A DNA stretch of 64,000 nt from Streptomyces genisteinicus (lineage in GTDB: Bacteria; Actinomycetota; Actinomycetes; Streptomycetales; Streptomycetaceae). Under the pieces are notes generated by a model that did no database searches, was not told where the DNA came from, and was given only the letters and a program-made list of their open reading frames with translations. Made by a program: the position numbers and the translations under genes. Positions 45,925-54,537 of the stretch are shown here, piece after piece (within the stretch, counting starts at the first letter, position 1; each line of letters begins with the position of its first letter). The stretch is taken from positions 4,660,501 to 4,724,500 of the forward strand of contig NZ_CP060825.1 of assembly GCF_014489615.1 (NCBI RefSeq), written 5' to 3'.

Positions 45925-46175
45925 CAGGCTGCGGCCCCGCCGACCTGCCGGTGGTCATGGCGCAGCAGTGCGCGGGCGGCTTCGACCTCCTCACGGGTGA
46001 GCTCGTCATTGTCGGTCGCGAAGTCGGCGACGATCTCCCGGAGCTTGTCCATGGCGACCCTTTGTTCGAGGGCTTCGGCGACGTAGGAGGAGAAACCGCC
46101 GGGCCCGACGTGGGCGCGTACGGCTTCGGCGAGGTCCTCGGGCAGGCTGATCGAGTACTTCTTGCTACTGCTCAT
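45924..46175 (-). CDS. RHH antitoxin (VapB-like)
   Basis: 83 residues from ATG 46175 (MSSSKKYSISLPEDLAEAVRAHVGPGGFSSYVAEALEQRVA), a ribbon-helix-helix start followed by an acidic C-terminal toxin-wrapping tail. TAGCAT ends seven bases before this ATG, supporting leaderless transcription; ATG 46184 is less likely. It presumably neutralises the downstream PIN toxin and represses the operon. Confidence 0.85.
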   Translation of the reverse strand: MSSSKKYSISLPEDLAEAVRAHVGPGGFSSYVAEALEQRVAMDKLREIVADFATDNDELTREEVEAARALLRHDHRQVGGAAA

Positions 46176-46381
46176 GGTGCCCATGCTACCGGTGGTCGTA
46201 AGTCTCTGAATGTAAATGGTCGCGGCCGCGCGGACTGTGCGGACGGGTATCCGTCCGGTCCGCAGGGAGTCCCGAGGACACCCGTAAGCCCCCGTCGCAG
46301 GCCAACGCGAGCCAACGGGGAAATTGCTGGTCAGGCCCTGGATCGGGCTCCTTCACAGGTCAGGAGGCGATCCGGGCGCGG

Positions 46382-46573
46382 GTGGGTGAGCGGGAGTTCT
46401 CCGCGTTCATCGCCGAGGCGGTCGAGCGTGAGCTGCGCGGCCAGGTCCTGGACGAGTACCTGGCGGACTACGAGAGCCGCAAGGGGCCGGTCTCCGAGCC
46501 GGCTCGTCAGCGGGCGCGGCAGGTCTTCGACGAGGTGTTCGCCGAGGAGGCCGAGTGGCCCGCCGCAGGCTGA
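46382..46573 (+). pseudogene. 5'-truncated RHH antitoxin
   Basis: The frame reads (QEAIRA)RVGEREFSAFIAEAVERELRGQVLDEYLADYE, matching the middle and C-terminal part of a VapB-like antitoxin. The N-terminal beta strand and first helix start (expected SVSVPEELAEAI-type) are missing. Upstream codons (GSGSFTGQ) are unrelated and no ATG or convincing start precedes them; GTG 46382 could initiate a short form without DNA-binding strand. It overlaps the toxin start by 19 bases. Confidence 0.65.
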
Positions 46574-46968
46574 GTCACGAGGGGACGCCGGTCCTCGACA
46601 GCGAGGGACTCTCGAAGCTGCTCGCTGACGAAGAGCAGGTGGTGGCCCTGATCGCCGCGGCGCGCTCGCGCGGCATGGAGGTCGTGATCAGTGCGCTCAC
46701 CATCATCGAGGCGGTCCACGCCCGTACGAACACGTCACGCCTGAACTGGGTCCTTTCCGGGCTGCGGGTCGTCCCGGTCGGTGACGAGGAGGCGAGGGCT
46801 GCCTCGACGTTGCTGATGAATGCCGGGTTGCACGGACACACGTACGCGATCGATGCGGCCGTTGCCGAGGCCGCGCTGCGGCAGCACCGCCCCGTGGTCA
46901 TGCTGACTTCCGATAGGGACGACATGGCCAAGCTGTGCGGCGAGCGGGTCCGGCTCGTGGCGGTGTGA
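46555..46968 (+). CDS. PIN-domain toxin (VapC-like), with truncated partner
   Basis: 137 residues from GTG 46555. All four PIN acids are intact: D15 (VLDSEGLSKL), E52 (TIIEAVHA), D100 (TYAIDAAVAEA) and D120 (TSDRDDMAKL). It is paralogous to the toxin at 45532-45924 but in opposite orientation. An intact toxin beside a damaged antitoxin suggests the toxin is silent, is neutralised by the truncated protein, or is covered by the neighbouring antitoxin. Confidence 0.85.
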   Translation: MARRRLSHEGTPVLDSEGLSKLLADEEQVVALIAAARSRGMEVVISALTIIEAVHARTNTSRLNWVLSGLRVVPVGDEEARAASTLLMNAGLHGHTYAIDAAVAEAALRQHRPVVMLTSDRDDMAKLCGERVRLVAV

Positions 46969-47011
46969 TCTCCCTCGGTCCGGCTCAGTAGGAGCAGGGT
47001 CCGTAGGGGCT

Positions 47012-47341
47012 TCAGTGACCGAGGAAGGGCTTGAGGTCGTCGCCGCTGGGTTTCGGCGGCGTGGGCAGTTTCGGCGCTGAGGCCGATTCGGTGAGGTTTT
47101 GGAGGTGCGCGTCCGCGAACGCGAGCCACGCCTCGACCTCGGCCCGCTCCTGCCCGGGCGGAAGAAGACCCGTTGGCCGGTGCGACCTGCCGCTCGTATC
47201 CGCGTTTGCGGGTGGGCAGGTACTTGACCACGCTCGATGCTCCCGTGTTGGAGACGAACAGATTGCGGGCTGACCTGTGAGTTTGCGCGACGGTGAGGGT
47301 GGAGGTGCGGGCGCGGGGGTGTCGGTGGGAGCGTCTGCCAC
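47012..47341 (-). pseudogene. Degenerate hypothetical gene with two apparent frameshifts
   Basis: Beginning at GTG 47341 the frame gives MADAPTDTPAPAPPPSPSRKLTG and ends well (ERAEVEAWLAFADAHLQNL to GDDLKPFLGH), with GC-rich third positions. The middle (about 47168-47276), however, reads better in another frame (ARNLFVSNTGASSVVKYLPTRKRGYERQVAP). The simplest reading is one gene with two compensating indels. Function unknown. Confidence 0.4.
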
Positions 47342-47421
47342 TCGCAGGTAGGGGTGCGTTCAAGGGGAAGCGGATTCGGCCAGGCTCCGGGACGCTGCAC
47401 GTGGTGAGCGGGCCCGGGCGG

Positions 47422-49170
47422 CTACGCAGCCTCGTCGCGCATGGCGGACTGGGCCGACTCGCTTTCGACGCCGATGACTTCGACGGTCACGCCGCGAGCG
47501 GCGAGGGCCTTCGCGGTCTGGGCCAGGGTGATGGCGGAGAACGGGAAGAGGGAGTCCGGCGTGAGCTTGGCTCCGTCCTTCAGAAGGATCGCGAAGACGA
47601 CGCGGCGCGGGGTGAAGTCCTCGGGGATGCTGCGGGCCGGATCGCTGTTGACGTGTACGGACCGGGCGAACTCCGCGCGTACGGCCGCGTTCTCGAAGAG
47701 GAGCTCAACGGAGACGCGCGCCTGGCTGAACAGGTGACTCAGCGGGCTTGAGGAGTGCGCGGGCTTCACGAGGACAAGAGTGTCGTCCTCGGTGAACAGG
47801 TCGCAGATCTCGACGGAGTTGCTTGCCCGAAAGGGGTTGTGGACGTTCTTCTTGTCCAGGCAGACCCAGCCGCGACGGGCCTGGGCGGCCAGCTTGTTGT
47901 AGTCGCCTTCGTCTACGGGACGCATCACGCGCATACCCTTCCTGTTGAGCTTCTCGACGAGCGGCCAGCGGGGGAGATCGACTGAGGGCGCGTCGGGGAA
48001 CAAGGGAGCCACGGTCTCGTTGACGTTGCGCAGGTAGCCCGCCCCGAGCTCGTACCACTCACCGTCGAGCAGACAGAACGTGCGGGAGCCGAGGGAGGAA
48101 GTGGCCTCGATCCACTTCATGGCGGTTTCCTTGGACAGGGCTTCCAGGGAGGCGGTGCGCGGGGCGAGCGCGGTCCGTGCGGAGAGCGTGTCACGAAACA
48201 GTTCGACGGTGCCCTGCCGGAGCGCCGTGACGCGGGCGCCTGCCTTGATCACACGGGCCCGCTCCAGGACGTAGTCGAGACTGAACTCGTCCCGGAGGTG
48301 GGGCGGGCAGGACCCGATCTTGATGGTGCAGGCGGTGGACCGGGGCAGATCGGTGCTCTGGGAGAAGGGGACGGCGGTCATGATCCGGCCGTCTGCCGGA
48401 CGGCCGAGCGTGGCGTCCAGTTCCGCGTCGAGCGCGTCGATGAGGGAAGGGTCCTTGACCGCGGTGATGTGCTCGACAAAGGCCAGGTCGGGGTGGGGAA
48501 CGACGTGCTCGCAGATCGCGGCGATGGCGCGGATGTCCTTGATCAGTGTGGCGGGGGTGGTGCCGAGTTTGATACGGAGACCGATGCCGCCCTCCGCGGT
48601 CATGGCCCCGTTCCTGGCACCGCTCCCTGCGGTGAGGTCGACTTCGTCGAGGTAGCCGCCGAGGTGGCGGATGATCCGCCCGTGGTCCCGGAGTCCGAGT
48701 GCCGGTACGGAGGCGCCGGCAGGGATCAGGGAACTGTCGATGCGCGCCTGGCCGAGGACGCTGGCAGTGAAGTCCCGCACCTGACGCGGGTTGATGGCGC
48801 GGATACCGAAGGACAGACCGAAGTGCGCGTCCTTGAGCTGGGCGGGGAGAAGCCGGTAGCCCTGGTCGAAGCCGATCGCGTACACCACGTTGTCGGCGGC
48901 GAGCACGAGCAGTGCGCCGGTGCGCTGCTCGCTCTGCAGCAGGTCCGACTCGTCGGTGAGCCGGAGGATGTCCTTGCCCCAGGCGGCTTCCTCCTTCGCT
49001 ACGGCGAAGGACACCGCGAGGGCGGGAACTCCCATGTGATCGCTGACGTCGCGCACGACCGCGTCCAGGGTGTCAAGGGCGTCGACGTCGAGGGCTTCGA
49101 GCATCGACTCAGGGGTCGCCTTGACGTGGGTCAGGCGGTACAGGGTGCGCTTCGACGCGGTGCTGGACAC
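47422..49170 (-). CDS. DUF6119 / TIGR04141-type sporadically distributed protein
   Basis: 582 residues from GTG 49170 (CCAGGAGACC upstream). The C-terminal region has the family hallmark: VCLDKKNVHNPF, VEICDLFTEDDTLVLVKPAHSSSPLSHLFSQARVSVELLFEN. There is also an ILLKDGAKLTPDSLFPFSAITL segment. The family is patchily distributed and frequently located in defence islands; no biochemical activity is established as far as I know. It is divergent from the methylase-like gene at 49524, sharing a 353-bp control region. Confidence 0.8.
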   Translation of the reverse strand: MSSTASKRTLYRLTHVKATPESMLEALDVDALDTLDAVVRDVSDHMGVPALAVSFAVAKEEAAWGKDILRLTDESDLLQSEQRTGALLVLAADNVVYAIGFDQGYRLLPAQLKDAHFGLSFGIRAINPRQVRDFTASVLGQARIDSSLIPAGASVPALGLRDHGRIIRHLGGYLDEVDLTAGSGARNGAMTAEGGIGLRIKLGTTPATLIKDIRAIAAICEHVVPHPDLAFVEHITAVKDPSLIDALDAELDATLGRPADGRIMTAVPFSQSTDLPRSTACTIKIGSCPPHLRDEFSLDYVLERARVIKAGARVTALRQGTVELFRDTLSARTALAPRTASLEALSKETAMKWIEATSSLGSRTFCLLDGEWYELGAGYLRNVNETVAPLFPDAPSVDLPRWPLVEKLNRKGMRVMRPVDEGDYNKLAAQARRGWVCLDKKNVHNPFRASNSVEICDLFTEDDTLVLVKPAHSSSPLSHLFSQARVSVELLFENAAVRAEFARSVHVNSDPARSIPEDFTPRRVVFAILLKDGAKLTPDSLFPFSAITLAQTAKALAARGVTVEVIGVESESAQSAMRDEAA

Positions 49171-49523
49171 AGAGGTCTCCTGGGGCGAGGTTGCGGTGCG
49201 GTTCGGTAACACGAGCGGCCTTACGGGACGGGTGCTGTCGAGGCGGACAGGGGTGAGTGCCCGGCAAGGGAGCAGAGGTGCGGCGATGAGGACGCCGGTG
49301 GGGTCGGACTTGTATGGGGCTGGCGTCCCGGCGGGTGGTGCCGGGGTGATGGTGACGAAGGTGCCAGAAGATCAGAGGTGAAGTTGTTAGAGAACCTGAT
49401 AACCCCGGTTATCAATCACTGGCAAGGCTGAGAGCTCGGGCGGCTGTAGCGTGTGAGGTGCACTGGGAGAAACGTTCTCGACCGAGAGCACGAGGCAGTC
49501 GTCACGAAGGGGAGCGGAATCGC
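49171..49523. promoter_or_regulatory. Divergent control region with palindrome TGATAACC-CC-GGTTATCA
   Basis: 353 bp between the DUF6119 gene and the methylase-like gene. A perfect 8-bp inverted repeat with 2-bp spacer lies at 49397-49414 in a locally AT-rich stretch. It is a likely operator for a regulator of the restriction locus, possibly the HTH-bearing protein at 49524. GGGGAG (49509-49514) is the ribosome binding site of the rightward gene. Confidence 0.6.
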
Positions 49524-51671
49524 ATGGCCGGCGCACGTGAAGCAACTGCTCCCATCCTGCCCGAGGAGATCTCCTGGCGGATCAGTTACGCCGAAATCGG
49601 GGCCTTGACCCAGGTCCAACGTCCCGTCGTCACCACCTGGGCCCGCCGACACGCGGATTTCCCTGAGCCCGTCGCGTACGAGGGGGCCAGTCCGCTTTTC
49701 GATGGCGGGGAAGTCGCCGAATGGCTTCTGTCCACCGGCCGCGGCAATGCCGACGCCGACCAGATCCGGGCGGAGCTTGTGCTGCACACCCTGTCTGCCT
49801 GGCGGCGCGTGATCCCCGCTCGCACGCTGGTCGACACGGTGACCGCGCTGCTCTGCCTGCGTCAGCTCCTCGATGAACCGCTCTCCGACCTGCCCTGGCA
49901 GGAGATCCTGGAGCGTGCCGCCGAGATCGACTTCGACGACACCTTCCTCCGAAGAGAGCTGCGCGAACTGCCGGACGCCGAACGGCAGGGCCCTCTGCTC
50001 GCCGTGCTCGCCGACCAGCTCACCGAGGCCGCCTACACCCCGGCCGAAGCGCTTGAACGGGTCATGGACGCACGCCGCCGCCTGGGCTGCGACGACCTCG
50101 CCGCTGATGAACCGATTCCGCTGGTGAGCCGGACGATGGCCCGCCTGACCGGCCTCGCGCGACTGAACGAGCGTGAGGAAGGGGCGACGGCCGCCGTCCT
50201 GCATCCCCGGAGCGGGGATCTGCTTGTCGCCCTGCGCGAATCCGTGTCCGACGCCGAGAACTCACCCTTCTTCCTCTCCGCGGACCCGATGCCGGACCTG
50301 GCCCGGCTCGCCCGCCGCCGCCTCATGGCACAGGGCGTCCAGGAATTCGAGATGGACCTTGCCGACGGCGAGGAACTGGCCACGGAAGACTGGGGAAACC
50401 CGCACGTCATCGTCTGCTACCTCCCCTACGAGGCGGCCGAGACCCGAAGCCCGCTCGCCGTCCTGCAGAGCCTGCAGGACGTCACCGACCTCCTCGCCGA
50501 GGACCGCACGGCCGTCGTCCTGGGACCCGCCGACGCGCTCGTCCGGCCCCTGCCCGTACGCGGGGAAGCGGACCGTCTGCGCCGGGACTTCCTGGAACAG
50601 CACCTCCTCAAGGCCGCGATCAGCCTCCCCGAAGGCGTACTCCCCTTCCGCCCGGCCCACCGCACCGCGATCTGGATCCTGCACCGCACCCCCGAAGGCA
50701 AGCGCACCGGCCAAGTCCTCCTCGCCGACCTCTCCTCACGCAACCTCACCCCGCAGACCCTGGACGCGCTGGCCGAGGACATCGACATCTTCCGCGACGC
50801 CGGCTGGCGGGCGGACAGCCGCCACGAACCGCGCAACGCCGCCGTCGTCCGGGCCACCGCGCTGACCAGCGCACCCGGTGCCGCGTTCACCCCGCAGCAC
50901 CGCCCGCCCGCCGACCGCTACACCCGCACCGTCGTCGAACGCCCGGCCCGCATCTCCGAGACCGAACTCCGGCTCCAGCAGCTGATCGACGCCACCCGTA
51001 GCGCACTCGACCACGCGCCCACGATCCGCGCCAACGCCGTCCTGCGCCCCGACGACCAGCCGGCCCGCCGCACCACCGTGACCCGCCTGCTCAAGGACCG
51101 CCGCCTGCGCCGACTGCCCGGCCACCGCATCGCCGCCGAGCATCTCCTCACCGGCGGCGCGGGCCACTACACGGTCCTTACCCCGGCCGAGATCACCGGC
51201 AGTGCGCCGGTCGACAGTCACCGCATCGACCGCGCCATACTCCTCAACACCTACGAGCACGCCTACTTCACCGAACCCGGCGACATCGTCGTCACCGCCA
51301 CCCCGAGCTTCGGCGCGTACGTCGACGACGAGGGCCTGTCGGTGGTGGCCTTCCCCGCCCGCCTCCTGCGCGCACGGTCCGACGCCGAGCATCCCGTACG
51401 GCCTCGCGTCCTGGCGGCGCTCCTGCGCTCGGCGGCCACCGAACACCGGCGGGTGAGCGGCGCGGTCCGCTCCGCCCGCCGTATTGAAGACCTCCTCATC
51501 CCAGACCTCCCCGACGACGAGGCCGAGCGTTATGACGCCCTCCTGTCCGACATCGCCCGCCGCACGGCCCTGCTGCGACAGCACGCGGCGGCCCTCGACG
51601 AACTGACCTCCCTGACCGCCGCCGGCCTCGTCGACGGCACCCTGACCCTCACCGAACCCCCTCTCGTCTGA
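49524..51671 (+). CDS. HTH + degenerate N6-methylase + HsdS-like recognition domain protein
   Basis: 715 residues from ATG 49524. Residues ~20-70 form a helix-turn-helix (ISYAEIGALTQVQRPVVTTWARRHADFPEP, LFDGGEVAEWLLSTGRGN). The central part aligns by position with HsdM-type methylases but motif I is HPRSGD (residues 227-232) instead of DPxxGxG and motif IV is VCYLPY (297-302) instead of NPP(Y/F). SAM binding and catalysis are therefore probably lost. The HsdM-like C-terminal part of the fold (LLKAAISLPEGVLPFRPAHRTAIWILHRTPEG) is kept. The last third (AEITGSAPVD to PGDIVVTATPSFGAYVDDEGLSVVAFPARLLR, then a leucine-rich coiled coil) resembles an HsdS half-subunit. It lies 36 bp upstream of hsdM. 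Confidence 0.75.
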   Translation: MAGAREATAPILPEEISWRISYAEIGALTQVQRPVVTTWARRHADFPEPVAYEGASPLFDGGEVAEWLLSTGRGNADADQIRAELVLHTLSAWRRVIPARTLVDTVTALLCLRQLLDEPLSDLPWQEILERAAEIDFDDTFLRRELRELPDAERQGPLLAVLADQLTEAAYTPAEALERVMDARRRLGCDDLAADEPIPLVSRTMARLTGLARLNEREEGATAAVLHPRSGDLLVALRESVSDAENSPFFLSADPMPDLARLARRRLMAQGVQEFEMDLADGEELATEDWGNPHVIVCYLPYEAAETRSPLAVLQSLQDVTDLLAEDRTAVVLGPADALVRPLPVRGEADRLRRDFLEQHLLKAAISLPEGVLPFRPAHRTAIWILHRTPEGKRTGQVLLADLSSRNLTPQTLDALAEDIDIFRDAGWRADSRHEPRNAAVVRATALTSAPGAAFTPQHRPPADRYTRTVVERPARISETELRLQQLIDATRSALDHAPTIRANAVLRPDDQPARRTTVTRLLKDRRLRRLPGHRIAAEHLLTGGAGHYTVLTPAEITGSAPVDSHRIDRAILLNTYEHAYFTEPGDIVVTATPSFGAYVDDEGLSVVAFPARLLRARSDAEHPVRPRVLAALLRSAATEHRRVSGAVRSARRIEDLLIPDLPDDEAERYDALLSDIARRTALLRQHAAALDELTSLTAAGLVDGTLTLTEPPLV

Positions 51672-51707
51672 TCTCTCGTCCGACTCTTGAAGGAGACCTG
51701 AGCGCCC

Positions 51708-53342
51708 ATGCCGCCCCGGAAGAAGAAGCCCGCCGACCAGGCGGAGCTGTTCACTGCCTCCACGACCAAGGAGATCCAGGCCATCCTCTGGAAGGCCGCC
51801 GACAAGCTGCGCGGCTCCATGGACGCAAACCAGTACAAGGAGTTCGTCCTCGGCCTGATCTTCCTCAAGTACGTCTCCGACGCCTTCGAAGAGCGCCGCG
51901 AACAGCTCGCCAAGGAACTCGCGGAGGAAGGCATCGCCGAGGACCGCCTGGAGGAGTTCCTGGAGGACCAGGACGAGTACACCGGGCACCACGTTTTCTG
52001 GGTCCCCGAGAGCGCCCGCTGGTCCTCGATCTCCGCCAACGCCAAGACCGGCAACGTCGGCGAGGTCCTCGACCAGGCGATGGACGCCATCATGAAGGCC
52101 AACCCGTCGCTGACCGGCGTCCTCCCCAAGATCTTCAACAAGGACAACGTCGACAAGAAGCGACTGGCCGAACTCGTCGACCTCATCACCGACGCCCGTT
52201 TCGGCGGCAGCGACGACAAGCCCGCCCAGGACGTCCTCGGAGAGGTCTACGAGTACTTCCTTGGCAACTTCGCCCGCGCGGAAGGCAAGCGGGGCGGCGA
52301 GTTCTACACCCCGAGCAGCGTCGTCCGCCTCCTGGTGGAAGTCCTGGAACCGTACGAGGGCCGGGTGTACGACCCGGCCTGCGGCTCCGGCGGCATGTTC
52401 GTCCAGGCCGCCAAGTTCATCGAGGCCCACCGCGGCCGCCTACATAAGTCCGACATCTCGGTTTACGGCCAGGAACTCAATGAACGCACCTGGCGCCTGG
52501 CCAAGATGAACCTCGCCATTCACGGCATCGACGGCAACCTCGCCGCCCGCTGGGGCGACACCTTCGCCGACGACAAGCACCCGGACCTCAAGGCCGACTA
52601 CGTCATGGCCAACCCGCCCTTCAACATCAAGGACTGGGCACGCAACGAGTCGGACGCGCGGTGGAAGTATGGCGTCCCGCCGAGGGGCAATGCCAACTAC
52701 GCCTGGCTCCAGCACATGATCAGCAAGCTGGGGGAGCGGGGGACGGCGGGCGTCGTCCTGGCCAACGGCTCGATGAGCAGCCAGCAGAGCGGCGAGGGCG
52801 AGATCCGGCAGGCGCTGGTGGACGGGGACATGGTGGCGTGCATGGTCGCGCTGCCGGCGCAGCTGTTCCGGACGACGGCCATTCCAGCCTGTTTGTGGTT
52901 CCTGGCGAAGGACAAGTCGCCGGGGGGTGTGAAGGGGCAGAAGGCCGCGGCGGCGGACCGCCGGGGCGAGATCCTTTTCATCGACGCCCGCGACATGGGC
53001 GAGATGGTCGACCGTACCGAGCGCGTCCTGACGGAAGCCGACCTCAAGAAGATCGCGGGAACGTACCACGCGTGGCGCGGGACGACGAGCGCGAAGGACG
53101 CGGGGGAGCCGTACGCGGACGTGCCGGGGTTCTGCGCGAGCGCGGACCTCAAGACGGTGCAGGAGCACGGGTACGTGCTGACGCCGGGGCGGTATGTCGG
53201 GGCGGCCGAGACGGAGGAAGAGGACGCCGAGGCGGTCGCAGAGAAGATCTCGCGGCTGACCGGGGAGCTGTACGAACTCTTCGACAAGTCGGATGCGCTG
53301 GGGAAGACTGTTCGTACGCAGCTGGGGAGGATCGGTGCCTGA
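51708..53342 (+). CDS. hsdM: Type I restriction-modification methyltransferase subunit
   Basis: 544 residues from ATG 51708 (AAGGAG upstream). The N-terminal helical domain (KEIQAILWKAADKLRGSMDANQYKEFVLGLIFLKYVSDAF) contacts HsdS. SAM motif I is DPACGSGGMF (222-231) and catalytic motif IV ANPPFN (301-306), both intact. The family transfers methyl to adenine N6 as an M2S complex. Its stop overlaps hsdS by 8 bases. It is homologous throughout to the methylase at 58250. Confidence 0.94.
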   Translation: MPPRKKKPADQAELFTASTTKEIQAILWKAADKLRGSMDANQYKEFVLGLIFLKYVSDAFEERREQLAKELAEEGIAEDRLEEFLEDQDEYTGHHVFWVPESARWSSISANAKTGNVGEVLDQAMDAIMKANPSLTGVLPKIFNKDNVDKKRLAELVDLITDARFGGSDDKPAQDVLGEVYEYFLGNFARAEGKRGGEFYTPSSVVRLLVEVLEPYEGRVYDPACGSGGMFVQAAKFIEAHRGRLHKSDISVYGQELNERTWRLAKMNLAIHGIDGNLAARWGDTFADDKHPDLKADYVMANPPFNIKDWARNESDARWKYGVPPRGNANYAWLQHMISKLGERGTAGVVLANGSMSSQQSGEGEIRQALVDGDMVACMVALPAQLFRTTAIPACLWFLAKDKSPGGVKGQKAAAADRRGEILFIDARDMGEMVDRTERVLTEADLKKIAGTYHAWRGTTSAKDAGEPYADVPGFCASADLKTVQEHGYVLTPGRYVGAAETEEEDAEAVAEKISRLTGELYELFDKSDALGKTVRTQLGRIGA

Positions 53343-54537
53343 GCGCATTCATGATGTCCCGCTGGAATCCCTTGTCAGTGAGAAGATTTCTTACGGAGTT
53401 GTCCAGCCCGGAACCCTGGAGGTAGATGGAGTTCCGATCGTTCGTGTGAAAGATGTCCGTGGCGGGAAGATTGACACCTCGGATCCGTTGGTTGTTTCGC
53501 GTGACGTGGAGGAGAAATACGCAAGAACGCGATTGCGGGGCGGTGAAGTCCTGTTGACGCTCGTCGGTTCAGTCGGCGAAGTGGCAGTTGCTTCCGAAGA
53601 GATCTGCGGATGGAACGTAGCGCGCGCTATTGCCGTGGTGCGTCCGAGTTCGGAGGTTACGGCTCAGTGGCTGAGGCTGATTCTTTCTAGCGACCCAGCG
53701 CAGCAATATTTCCATGACCGGTTGAATACTACGGTTCAGGCCACGCTCAATTTGAAGGACGTACGCACTCTCCCAGTGCCGATGCCCCCGCGGCGTGAAC
53801 GAGACGCAGTGTGTGCTGTCGTAGGGGCGCTGGACGACAAGATCGCTGTCAATGAGCGCATCGCGGCCACCTACGAGCAGCTGCTCCAGTGCCGGTTCGC
53901 TGAGCTGGGTCTTGGTGACGAGCCGGACGGTGAATCTGAGATCCCGATTACGGATCTCATCGCTTTCGGCCCGAAGCTCGGCAAGCCTGCCGCTGCTGAG
54001 CCGGTCTATGTGGACATGGCGGCGCTCCAGACGAATCGTGCTGGAATTCCGTCCTGGACTCGGCGTGAGCCGAAGTCTGGCCCTCGTTTCGTGAATGGTG
54101 ACACGCTCATGGCGCGTATCACTCCTTGCTTGGAGAACGGTAAGACCGGCTACGTCGACTTCATGGAGGATGGAGAGATCGGGCTCGGGTCTACCGAGTT
54201 CATCGTGTTGCGCTCCCTTCCGGGAGTCCCGAGTGAGCTGAGCTATTTCCTGGCTCGCGACTCTCGGTTCCGTGAGCACGCCATCCGGAACATGGTTGGC
54301 TCATCTGGGCGTCAACGAGTCAGTGCGGCAGACGCCTCGAACTACTCCGTGAGGAGTCCTGACGCTGAGCAACTCGCAGCGTTCGGAAGGGAATCCTCTG
54401 CCGCTTTTTCGCACATGAAATCGTTGGAGAGCGAGTCCCGCACCCTCGCTGCCCTCCGCGACACCCTCCTCCCCCAGCTCATGTCCGGCCGCCTCCGCGT
54501 CAAGGACGCCGAGAAGATTGTCGAGGACCACGTATGA
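53335..54537 (+). CDS. hsdS: Type I restriction-modification specificity subunit
   Basis: 400 residues from GTG 53335. Two target-recognition halves: TRD1 (GVPIVRVKDVRGGKI to GEVLLTLVGSVGEVAVAS, ICGWNVARAIAVVRP) with its conserved helix (LKDVRTLPVPMPPRRERDAV...LDDKIAVNERIAATYEQLL). TRD2 (PITDLIAFGPKLGKPAAA to SSGRQRVSAADASNYSVRSPD) has its closing coiled coil. The recognition sequence is bipartite but cannot be read from sequence. The TRD-coding DNA (roughly 53340-54400) has visibly lower GC and more A/T-ending codons than hsdM and hsdR, as expected for exchange of recognition domains. Confidence 0.92.
   Translation: MPERIHDVPLESLVSEKISYGVVQPGTLEVDGVPIVRVKDVRGGKIDTSDPLVVSRDVEEKYARTRLRGGEVLLTLVGSVGEVAVASEEICGWNVARAIAVVRPSSEVTAQWLRLILSSDPAQQYFHDRLNTTVQATLNLKDVRTLPVPMPPRRERDAVCAVVGALDDKIAVNERIAATYEQLLQCRFAELGLGDEPDGESEIPITDLIAFGPKLGKPAAAEPVYVDMAALQTNRAGIPSWTRREPKSGPRFVNGDTLMARITPCLENGKTGYVDFMEDGEIGLGSTEFIVLRSLPGVPSELSYFLARDSRFREHAIRNMVGSSGRQRVSAADASNYSVRSPDAEQLAAFGRESSAAFSHMKSLESESRTLAALRDTLLPQLMSGRLRVKDAEKIVEDHV

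Noticed and set aside
53569..54279. Minus-strand frame inside hsdS
   Set aside because: No start context or recognisable domain, and the sense strand encodes a coherent specificity subunit.
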